Origin: Nitrospirae bacterium RBG_16_43_11
GTDB lineage: Bacteria > Nitrospirota > 9FT-COMBO-42-15 > HDB-SIOI813
DNA length: 8,403 nucleotides
Assembly (NCBI GenBank): GCA_001805165.1
Contig: MHEI01000112.1
Location: 8,385-16,787 of the forward strand
Direction: 5' to 3'
A program made the position numbers and the translations under genes. Numbering within the stretch: the stretch's first letter is position 1; every line of letters starts with the position of its first letter. The notes beneath the pieces are model-generated. The model did no database searches. It was not told where the DNA came from and worked only from the letters and a program-made list of their open reading frames with translations. This document shows, piece by piece, positions 1-5,470 of this stretch.

Positions 1-1
1 G

Positions 2-343
2 GACGTTGCCCTTAACCAGGCTGACCTTATGGCCAGGATGATAGAAGAGGAGATGTCCCTTGGCGATATGATGACCCTGCTCAAGTTACATAGAGGTAAA
101 TATTCGCTGGTGGAAGAAAAAATCTTCCATGGTGCTAAAGCGGTAGGAGTCGCTATCAAGGATTTAAAACTACCACCAAATTGTACCCTCTCCGGAATAC
201 TGCGGCGTGGTGAGATGATCTTACCGCGTGGTGATACGGTGCTGCAAGCACAAGATGAAGTACTGGCACTGGTAGATGACGCTGCTGCCGAAGAGCTGGC
301 ACGCCTGCTGGGAAGACCAACGGATTTCAAACATGGAGTATGA
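2..343 (+). CDS. trkA: TrkA-family potassium uptake regulatory protein, C-terminal part (5' end outside window)
   Basis: Cytoplasmic regulatory subunit of a Trk/Ktr K+ uptake system; family members bind nucleotides through an RCK_N (Rossmann) domain and another ligand through RCK_C, and gate a TrkH-type channel. Only the last 113 residues are visible, in frame from position 2 to TGA at 341-343. They contain the end of the RCK_N/linker region (DVALNQADLMARM, then EEEMSLGDMMTLL) and a complete RCK_C-like domain over about the last 75 residues: the stretch AVGVAIKDLKLPPNC, then GILRRGEMILPRGDT, then DEVLALVDD. This is the usual TrkA_C pattern of a beta strand, a 'dLklP' turn, 'G.I.R.g..i.P.gdt.l...D.v'. 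Whether it is a single-RCK (about 220 aa) or double-RCK protein cannot be told, because the N-terminus is missing. ATG codons inside the fragment (for example at 29) are internal. Family call is firm; the exact symbol is less so. Confidence 0.82.
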   Translation, partial: DVALNQADLMARMIEEEMSLGDMMTLLKLHRGKYSLVEEKIFHGAKAVGVAIKDLKLPPNCTLSGILRRGEMILPRGDTVLQAQDEVLALVDDAAAEELARLLGRPTDFKHGV

Positions 344-349
344 CTCCAT
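333..349. repeat. Perfect 7-bp inverted repeat across the trkA stop codon
   Basis: ATGGAGT at 333-339 and ACTCCAT at 343-349 are exact reverse complements around a 3-nt centre (ATG), and the TGA stop of trkA (341-343) lies inside the element. As RNA it could form a 7-bp stem with a tight loop. No T-run follows (the next bases are CTATAGTCTG), so it is not a classical intrinsic terminator. It may be a weak hairpin at the mRNA 3' end, a palindromic protein site, or chance. Confidence 0.45.
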
Positions 350-361
350 CTATAGTCTGTC

Positions 362-390
362 TTGACTGCAATTATTCCCCGTGCTAACTT
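362..390 (+). promoter_or_regulatory. Putative sigma70-type promoter for the small hypothetical gene
   Basis: TTGACT (362-367, five of six matches to TTGACA) and TAACTT (385-390, keeping the key T, A and final T of TATAAT) are separated by exactly 17 bp. The predicted transcription start is near 397, only a couple of bases before the ATG at 399. The -10 overlaps the alternative GTG start at 381, which therefore would not be on this transcript. Short arms AGTC (354-357) and GACT (364-367) flank the -35. Assigned by eye only. Confidence 0.35.
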
Positions 391-398
391 ACAAGCAC

Positions 399-680
399 AT
401 GGCAGAGAACGTTGTAAGAGGAAAGAGCCTGGCTGCTGTTGCTTCTGACATTGCAGATGGGTTTGTGTATCTGAATCCACTCGTCATCAAAGACTTCCCT
501 ACTGATATTTATAAGGACTTACACAATCAGATGCGCAAGCTTCAGACCGCGATTCGTACTGATAAGTTCCCATCTCATGATCAGACAGCAATCCGTAACA
601 GAAATATGCGTCTTCAAAGACTGCATCAGGCCATAGTTGTATTACAAAATTCCGCGCGTGTAAAGAAGATAATCCTTTAA
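399..680 (+). CDS. Small basic protein of unknown function
   Basis: I do not recognise this 93-residue protein, and no function is proposed. It has no signal peptide and no convincing membrane segment, so it is probably cytoplasmic. It looks mostly helical: an N-terminal segment (MAENVVRGKSLAAVASDIADG), a central part with FVYLNPLVIKDFP, and a strongly basic C-terminal half (RKLQTAIRTDK, then RNRNMRLQRLHQAIVVLQ, ending ARVKKIIL). Such a charge pattern fits nucleic-acid or partner binding, but that is inference. Start: ATG at 399 was chosen over GTG at 381 (six extra codons) because a promoter-like -10 covers 385-390. Neither start has a recognisable Shine-Dalgarno sequence, so translation might be leaderless. 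It sits between trkA and the liv operon and ends 5 bp before the next -35, so it is probably its own transcription unit. An intact reading frame without rare features supports a real gene. Confidence 0.6.
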   Translation: MAENVVRGKSLAAVASDIADGFVYLNPLVIKDFPTDIYKDLHNQMRKLQTAIRTDKFPSHDQTAIRNRNMRLQRLHQAIVVLQNSARVKKIIL

Positions 681-685
681 TCGTA

Positions 686-714
686 TTGACAATAAAGCAT
701 GATATGTGTAAGTT
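686..714 (+). promoter_or_regulatory. Predicted sigma70 promoter of the liv-pyk operon
   Basis: A perfect -35 hexamer TTGACA (686-691) is followed after 17 bp by TAAGTT (709-714), a moderate -10 that keeps the T, A and final T of TATAAT. Transcription would start near 721, giving a leader of about 34 nt that carries the livJ ribosome binding site. It lies 5 bp after the hypothetical gene's stop and is the clearest promoter for the co-directional run that follows. Confidence 0.5.
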
Positions 715-743
715 AGAAAATCAGTATGGTAACTCATATTCAC

Positions 744-748
744 AGGAG
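744..748 (+). promoter_or_regulatory. Ribosome binding site that fixes the livJ start
   Basis: AGGAG lies 6 nt before ATG 755. The reading frame is open further upstream to a TTG at 686, but that codon sits inside the -35 hexamer. This site and the signal peptide directly after ATG 755 settle the start. Confidence 0.8.
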
Positions 749-754
749 AATTGC

Positions 755-1894
755 ATGAAAAACAGATACACAGTATTTAGTATCTTGATTGCTTTCTCGT
801 TACTATCGCTCCTTGCACTTAATAGTTGTGCAAAAAAAGAAACGACAATCAGGATAGGTGTTGTGGGTCCCATGACCGGTGACCAGAGCAAGATGGGCCT
901 GGATGTTAAAAACGGGACTGAACTTGCAGTAAAAGAGTGGAACCGGAAAGGTGGTGTGCTTGGCAAAAAGATCGAACTCCTGGTTGAGGATGACCAGCAT
1001 GACCCAAAACAGGCGGTCGCAGTTGCCAACAAGCTTGTAAATGCCGGTGCAGCAGGCATCATAGGTCATTTTAACAGCAGCGCATCAATACCGGCATCCG
1101 CAGTATATAACAGGTCAAAAGTCCCCATGATAACACCTGCATCAACTAACCCCCAGCTCACTGAGCAGGGCTTTGAGTATGTATTCCGCGTCTGCGGCAG
1201 GGATGACCAGCAGGGCCTTGTGGCAGCTATATTTGTTTCAGATGTCCTTAAGCTTAAGAAGGTTGCAGTAATACATGACAAGACCACATATGGTCAGGGC
1301 CTCGCAGATGAGTTCAAAAAGGCACTCGGCGATAAAGTTGCGGTCGTATATTACAGCGGTGTCATCCAGGGGGATAAGGACTTCAGGTCTGTTCTGACCG
1401 CAATAAAGGGAAAGAAGCCGGAGTTACTCTATTTCGGTGGGATATATCCCGAAGGGGGTCTTCTGATAAAACAGGCAAGGGAGCTTGGCATTAATATCCC
1501 ATTTATGAGCGGAGACGGCGTAATAGACCAGAAATTCATTGAGATTGCAGGACCGGCCTCTGAAGGAAGTTATCTTACATTCAGTCCTGATCCTGCCAAT
1601 ATTCCCAGTGCAAAGGACTTCCTTAATTCATACAAGTCAATCTATGGTGAAGCAGGCCCATATTCTATCTATGCCTATGATGCCGCAAATATAATGCTGC
1701 AGGCAATTGCAGACACTCAAAGCACTGACGGTGAAAAGATAAGTAAGACAATTCACAACATGAAACATTCAGGGGCGCTCGGCGAGCTTCAGTGGGATGT
1801 AAAGGGTGATGTCCTGAGATCTCCGTATATTGTGTGGGTTACAAAGAATGGGAAATTTGAAGAGTACTGGAAACCATCGGAGGCCGCACAGTAA
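755..1894 (+). CDS. livJ: Branched-chain amino acid ABC transporter substrate-binding lipoprotein (LivJ-like)
   Basis: Extracytoplasmic receptor of a HAAT-type (Liv) ABC importer; it captures branched-chain or related amino acids and docks on LivH/LivM. It has 379 residues, close to the family norm. Residues 1-24 are a signal peptide (basic MKNR, then a hydrophobic core) ending in LNSC, a somewhat atypical lipobox with Cys25 as predicted lipidation site, so the protein is probably membrane-anchored. From residue 32 it is a Peripla_BP_6 fold: IRIGVVGPMTG (32-42), ligand-site segments NSSAS (107-111) and TPASTNPQ (127-134), FRVCGRDDQQG (144-154), TTYGQG (177-182), and GGIYPEGG (228-235), whose Glu233 aligns with the Glu that binds the ligand amino group in E. 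coli LivJ. Start set by AGGAG and the signal peptide. It leads the operon, with livH 3 nt downstream. Exact ligand is not predictable; other amino acids or amides are possible. Confidence 0.92.
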   Translation: MKNRYTVFSILIAFSLLSLLALNSCAKKETTIRIGVVGPMTGDQSKMGLDVKNGTELAVKEWNRKGGVLGKKIELLVEDDQHDPKQAVAVANKLVNAGAAGIIGHFNSSASIPASAVYNRSKVPMITPASTNPQLTEQGFEYVFRVCGRDDQQGLVAAIFVSDVLKLKKVAVIHDKTTYGQGLADEFKKALGDKVAVVYYSGVIQGDKDFRSVLTAIKGKKPELLYFGGIYPEGGLLIKQARELGINIPFMSGDGVIDQKFIEIAGPASEGSYLTFSPDPANIPSAKDFLNSYKSIYGEAGPYSIYAYDAANIMLQAIADTQSTDGEKISKTIHNMKHSGALGELQWDVKGDVLRSPYIVWVTKNGKFEEYWKPSEAAQ

Positions 1895-1897
1895 CAA

Positions 1898-2800
1898 ATG
1901 CTCCTGCAGCAACTAATCAACGGCATCACCCTCGGCGCTGTCTATGCCCTGATTGCCCTCGGCTACACAATGGTATATGGGATACTTGAGCTTATAAACT
2001 TTGCACACGGCGAGATATATATGCTTGGGGCCTATGTGGCAATAGTAACCCTGTCATTTCTCACCTTTTCAGGACTGACGGCAAAAAGCCTTCTTCTTTC
2101 CATGTTAATCGCCGGCATAGTATCAATGATATATTGCGGTGCGTATGGTCTTACTCTGGAAAAGGTTGCCTATCGTCCACTGAGACATGCACCAAGACTG
2201 TCTCCGTTAATTTCTGCAATAGGGATGTCAATCTTCCTTCAGAATTATGTGATGCTGACTCAGGGCTCTGCAGACAAGATATTCCCTCACATCTTCCCGG
2301 CAGGGAACATAACAATGGGCAACGCAACTCTTACATATCTTCAGGGTTTCATCATCGTGACATCCGTAATACTGATGATTGCCCTGCAGGCTTTTACAAA
2401 AAAGACACGACTCGGAAAGGCAATGCGTGCAACAGCACAGGATAAGAAGATGGCATCTCTCGTAGGAATAGACATAAATACTGTAATCGTTGTCACTTTT
2501 ATAACAGGCTCGGTACTGGCTGCAGCAGCAGGCATCATGGTTGCCATGTACTACGGACTTATAAACTTTTACATGGGATACGTGGCCGGCATCAAGGCAT
2601 TTACAGCAGCAGTCCTCGGCGGCATAGGAAACATACAGGGAGCTGTAATGGGAGGTTTTCTGCTCGGCATATTAGAGAGCCTTGGGGCGGCTTACATATC
2701 GAGCGAATATAAGGATGCCTTTGCATTTATTGTCCTTATCCTGATACTTATTTTAAAACCCACAGGATTGTTGGGAGAAGGTGTTCCGGAAAAGGTGTAA
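1898..2800 (+). CDS. livH: Branched-chain amino acid ABC transporter permease LivH
   Basis: Inner-membrane permease that forms, with LivM, the translocation channel of the Liv importer. It has 300 residues (family about 290-310) and is almost wholly hydrophobic, with about eight segments. Family landmarks: the N-terminus LLQQLINGITLGAVYALIALGY, the LivH motif INFAHGE (33-39), the cytoplasmic coupling loop (EAA-like) RLGKAMRATAQDKKMASLVGI (171-191) that contacts the ATPase, GIKAFTAAVLGGIGN (231-245), and the closing KPTGLLGE (287-294). The start ATG is 3 nt after the livJ stop. The nearest Shine-Dalgarno is GGAGG at 1879-1883 inside livJ, at a rather long 14 nt, so translation is probably coupled to livJ. 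Intact loop and full length imply a working protein, although no LivG/LivF gene is adjacent. Confidence 0.93.
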   Translation: MLLQQLINGITLGAVYALIALGYTMVYGILELINFAHGEIYMLGAYVAIVTLSFLTFSGLTAKSLLLSMLIAGIVSMIYCGAYGLTLEKVAYRPLRHAPRLSPLISAIGMSIFLQNYVMLTQGSADKIFPHIFPAGNITMGNATLTYLQGFIIVTSVILMIALQAFTKKTRLGKAMRATAQDKKMASLVGIDINTVIVVTFITGSVLAAAAGIMVAMYYGLINFYMGYVAGIKAFTAAVLGGIGNIQGAVMGGFLLGILESLGAAYISSEYKDAFAFIVLILILILKPTGLLGEGVPEKV

Positions 2801-2811
2801 CACGTAAATTC

Positions 2812-2860
2812 AAGATGCAAAATTTAAAAAACAAAATTGCAAATCAAAATTTAAAGATGC
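2812..2860. repeat. AT-rich imperfect direct repeats at the livM start
   Basis: The exact 11-mer CAAAATTTAAA occurs at 2818-2828 and again at 2845-2855, with a third, partial copy CAAAATT at 2832-2838. AAGATGC occurs at both ends of the block (2812-2818 and 2854-2860). The block covers the annotated livM start and about its first 14 codons, giving a QNLK...QNLK peptide. It is much more A-rich than its surroundings and looks like intergenic simple-repeat sequence rather than coding DNA. Confidence 0.6.
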
Positions 2861-4002
2861 TCATTATTCCTGGATGGTCAGCTTTCCTGCTTCTGCCGTT
2901 CATGGGAATAAAAAAAGCGGCAATTGGCGGAGGCATTATACTTACAGGCTTTATCCTGTTCTCGGCGATTAACAACTTCACAAAATCGGAAGGCGGAAGA
3001 AAGACCTCAGCCGGCATTCAAAGCCGGATAAACAACCTCCATTCTTTTATAGAAGGACCACAAATAAAAAAGAGACTTCTGTCATTTCTTCTGTTATTAC
3101 TGATTGTAATTCCACTGCTCCTTAATAACTACCATATAGACGTACTTACGATTGCCGGCATATATGTTGTACTTGCCCTTGGCCTTAATATAGTCGTAGG
3201 GCTTGCCGGACTTCTGGACCTCGGTTATATAGCCTTTTATGCTGTCGGCGCATACTCCTATGGCATCCTCAATACGGAATTTGGTATCGCATTCTGGCCG
3301 GCTTTAATAATTGGCGCACTGCTGTCAGCATTATGCGGAACAATGCTCGGGATAATCACACTCCGTCTAAGGGGAGATTATCTTGCTATAGTGACTCTCG
3401 GATTTCTTATGATTGTTCACCTGATACTCAACAACTGGGATGAGCTGACGCATGGCCCCAATGGAATACTGGGCATTGATCCGCCGGCGATCGGAGGCTT
3501 TACCTTAACCAGCCCCATACACTTCTATTATCTGATCCTTGTGCTTGCCATAATAGCCATCTTCGTTATAAACCGGATCAACAATTCAAGGATAGGCCGG
3601 GCCTGGATTGCCCTCAGGGAGGATGAGACAGCAGCATCCGCGATGGGGATAAATGTAACGAACATGAAGATCCTTGCCTTTGCACTCGGAGCATCCTGGG
3701 CAGGCCTGGCAGGTGTCTTCTTTGCCGGCAGATATGCCTTCATCTCACCAGAGAGTTTTACATTTTTTGAGACCGTACTCGTACTGTCAATGGTTGTTCT
3801 TGGTGGCATGGGAAGTATTACCGGTGTTATAATAGGTGTTGCATTGCTCATTATATTGCCTGAGGTATTCAGGGGATTTCAGGATTACCGTATGCTCGCC
3901 TTTGGAGGCGCCATGGCGCTAATGATGATCTTCAGGCCGCAGGGATTGATAGGTAATCCGAGAAGGAAGATAGAGCTGATGCCGACGGAAGAAAGGATTT
4001 GA
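2815..4002 (+). CDS. livM: Branched-chain amino acid ABC transporter permease LivM
   Basis: Second channel subunit of the Liv importer in the inner membrane. It has 395 residues from ATG 2815. As in E. coli LivM (about 425 aa), it has an extra N-terminal region: two hydrophobic segments (about 15-31 and 34-52) and a polar linker (about 53-86). The conserved BPD_transp_2 core follows: GLNIVVGLAGLLDLGYIAFYA (123-143), ITLRLRGDYLAIVTLGF (181-197), HGPNGILGI (213-221), the ATPase-coupling loop GRAWIALREDETAASAMGI (261-279), SPESFTFFE (311-319), VVLGGMGS (327-334) and FRPQGLIG (373-380). Start is uncertain: codons 1-14 are an AT-rich repeat with no Shine-Dalgarno, and ATG 2857 (giving 381 aa) begins just before the first hydrophobic segment. 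It lies 14 nt after livH and 10 nt before pyk; livG and livF, usual downstream partners, are missing. Confidence 0.93.
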   Translation: MQNLKNKIANQNLKMLIIPGWSAFLLLPFMGIKKAAIGGGIILTGFILFSAINNFTKSEGGRKTSAGIQSRINNLHSFIEGPQIKKRLLSFLLLLLIVIPLLLNNYHIDVLTIAGIYVVLALGLNIVVGLAGLLDLGYIAFYAVGAYSYGILNTEFGIAFWPALIIGALLSALCGTMLGIITLRLRGDYLAIVTLGFLMIVHLILNNWDELTHGPNGILGIDPPAIGGFTLTSPIHFYYLILVLAIIAIFVINRINNSRIGRAWIALREDETAASAMGINVTNMKILAFALGASWAGLAGVFFAGRYAFISPESFTFFETVLVLSMVVLGGMGSITGVIIGVALLIILPEVFRGFQDYRMLAFGGAMALMMIFRPQGLIGNPRRKIELMPTEERI

Positions 4003-4012
4003 GGTTAAAGAC

Positions 4013-5431
4013 ATGGACTGCAGAACAAAAATAGTCGCAACACTCGGACCGGCAAGTAATACACCTGAGATAATAGAACAACTCATCAACGCAGGCATAG
4101 ACATTGCGCGTCTTAATTTTTCTCATGGGACAACAGACGATCACCGCAGACTTATTCACAATGTGCGCGCCGCTTCTCATCAGACAGGAAAAGACGTCGG
4201 TATACTCCTGGACTTACAAGGCCCCAAGATACGTATAGGGAAACTGGAAAAAGCGGTCATACATCTGGAGGAAGGAACGCCATTCGTCATTACCACGAGA
4301 GATATCGCAGGAAATGACAGGGAAGTCTCCACAAATTACACACCTCTCCCTCAGGAAATAGCCGAAGGCGCCCACATCCTGCTGGATGACGGACTCCTGG
4401 AACTTGAGGTCTTAAAGACAACTGCAACAGACATTAACTGCAGGGTAATACGGGGCGGCCAGTTAACAGAAAAAAAGGGGATCAACGTCCCCGGAGCACG
4501 GCTTTCTGTGCCGAGTCTGACAGACAAAGACAGGGAAGACCTCTTAACAGGGATAAGAGAGGGAGTTGATTATGTTGCTATCTCATTTGTCAGGAATGCA
4601 GACGATGTAGCATCTGTGAAAAATATTCTGAAGCGGGAAGGGGCATCTATTCCTGTAATAGCAAAGATTGAAAAACCGGAGGCTGTAGATAACCTGGATG
4701 AGATAATAAAGGTTGCAGACGGAATCATGGTGGCACGCGGCGACCTCGGAGTTGAGATCTCTCCTGAAGAAGTGCCTATTATCCAGAAGGAAATTATACG
4801 GAGATGTAATGAAGAAGGTATTCCTGTAATCACAGCAACGCAGATGCTTGAGTCCATGATACATCACCCAAGACCCACCCGCGCAGAGGCTTCAGATGTA
4901 GCAAATGCAATATTAGACGGGACTGATGCCATTATGCTGTCAGGAGAAACAGCAGTAGGCAAATACCCTGTCGAAGCGGTCGCAATGATGAACAGGATAG
5001 CCTCTGTCACAGAAAACAGGCTTTTTAAGACTATGAGGCCTGAGACTGAAAAGATAAAGGTATGGGGAGACCCTGAACACGCCATCGCCCATGCAGTGTA
5101 TTATACAGCTTTAGACATAAAGGCCACTGCAATTGTCGCATTTACAAGATCCGGAGGAACAGCCCGTATCATATCAAAATACAAACCCAACATACCCATA
5201 CTTGGGGTAACGCACACACCATCCATTCTTAAACGACTTTCTCTCTACTGGGGTGTCAAAGGAGTCCTTGTAGAGCTCAGAGAAAACACAGATGCAATGA
5301 TTGACGGCGTCGAAAAAACCCTGTTAGACAAAGGGCTGGCAAAACAGGGGGACACTGTAATCATTACCCTCGGCGTTCCATGGGGTGTTGCAGGCTCTAC
5401 CAACATGCTGATGATACATCAGATAAGGTAG
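4013..5431 (+). CDS. pyk: Pyruvate kinase, predicted K+-independent type
   Basis: Catalyses PEP + ADP to pyruvate + ATP, the last step of glycolysis, in the cytoplasm; usually an allosteric tetramer. Its 472 residues are normal length. Start motif TKIVATLGPAS (5-15); RLNFSHG (33-39) with substrate and metal residues Arg33, Asn35 and Ser37; LDLQGPKIRIG (66-76); B-domain lid about 77-165; catalytic Lys218 in VIAKIEKPEA; metal ligands Glu220 and Asp244 (ARGDLG); Thr276 in TATQMLESM; PTRAEASDVANAILDGTDA (288-306); SGETAVGKYP (310-319); allosteric C-domain from about 345, ending GSTNMLMIHQIR. It lacks the extra PEP-utilizer-like C-terminal domain of some Bacillus-type enzymes. Residues Leu68, Gln69, Lys72 and Ile75 match the set described for K+-independent enzymes. 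A GAGGT ribosome site (4001-4005) overlaps the livM stop, 7 nt before ATG, so pyk is tightly joined to the liv genes, an unusual place for it. Confidence 0.97.
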   Translation: MDCRTKIVATLGPASNTPEIIEQLINAGIDIARLNFSHGTTDDHRRLIHNVRAASHQTGKDVGILLDLQGPKIRIGKLEKAVIHLEEGTPFVITTRDIAGNDREVSTNYTPLPQEIAEGAHILLDDGLLELEVLKTTATDINCRVIRGGQLTEKKGINVPGARLSVPSLTDKDREDLLTGIREGVDYVAISFVRNADDVASVKNILKREGASIPVIAKIEKPEAVDNLDEIIKVADGIMVARGDLGVEISPEEVPIIQKEIIRRCNEEGIPVITATQMLESMIHHPRPTRAEASDVANAILDGTDAIMLSGETAVGKYPVEAVAMMNRIASVTENRLFKTMRPETEKIKVWGDPEHAIAHAVYYTALDIKATAIVAFTRSGGTARIISKYKPNIPILGVTHTPSILKRLSLYWGVKGVLVELRENTDAMIDGVEKTLLDKGLAKQGDTVIITLGVPWGVAGSTNMLMIHQIR

Positions 5432-5439
5432 TTTATAAT
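5411..5439 (+). promoter_or_regulatory. Putative internal promoter for the exporter genes
   Basis: A perfect TATAAT (5434-5439) lies just after the pyk stop, with ATGATA (5411-5416, four of six matches to TTGACA) 17 bp upstream inside the last pyk codons. Transcription would start near 5446, leaving about 21 nt before the hlyD-type ATG at 5467. This would let the exporter be expressed apart from liv-pyk. Prediction by eye; a TATAAT by chance in AT-rich gap sequence is possible. Confidence 0.42.
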
Positions 5440-5470
5440 GCCTGCCAATTTGCCATTCATGCAAAAATGA
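5438..5470 (+). CDS. Possible 10-codon leader ORF coupled to the membrane fusion gene
   Basis: ATG 5438 begins a short frame encoding MPANLPFMQK and stopping at TGA 5468-5470. Its stop overlaps the next gene's start as ATGA (5467-5470), a standard translational-coupling arrangement. AAGG at 5425-5428, in the last pyk codons, gives it a Shine-Dalgarno at 9 nt, whereas ATG 5467 has none of its own. It could only work on read-through mRNA from pyk; transcripts from the internal promoter would start after its ATG. No homology can be judged at this length, so this may be chance. Confidence 0.25.
   Translation: MPANLPFMQK

Noticed and set aside
686..754. TTG 686 as the start of the LivJ-like protein (23 extra residues)
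   Set aside because: The TTG is part of the TTGACA -35 hexamer, and AGGAG plus a standard signal peptide mark ATG 755 as the start.
831..840. A7 runs (for example here in livJ and near 5932 in the adaptor gene) as programmed frameshift sites
   Set aside because: Both genes are intact in one frame with full family length, and there is no alternative product or stimulatory structure apparent.
2134..2445. 103-codon plus-strand frame inside livH
   Set aside because: It is an out-of-frame reading of a clearly intact livH and has no recognisable protein features.
2781..2803. GTGTT/AACAC arms at the end of livH as a terminator hairpin
   Set aside because: The arms are only 5 bp, the loop is 13 nt, there is no T-run, and livM follows immediately.
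5380..5466. ATG 5380 as the start of the adaptor protein
   Set aside because: It lies inside the end of pyk, has no ribosome site, and the extra 29 residues are just pyk in another frame; the membrane anchor begins right after ATG 5467.
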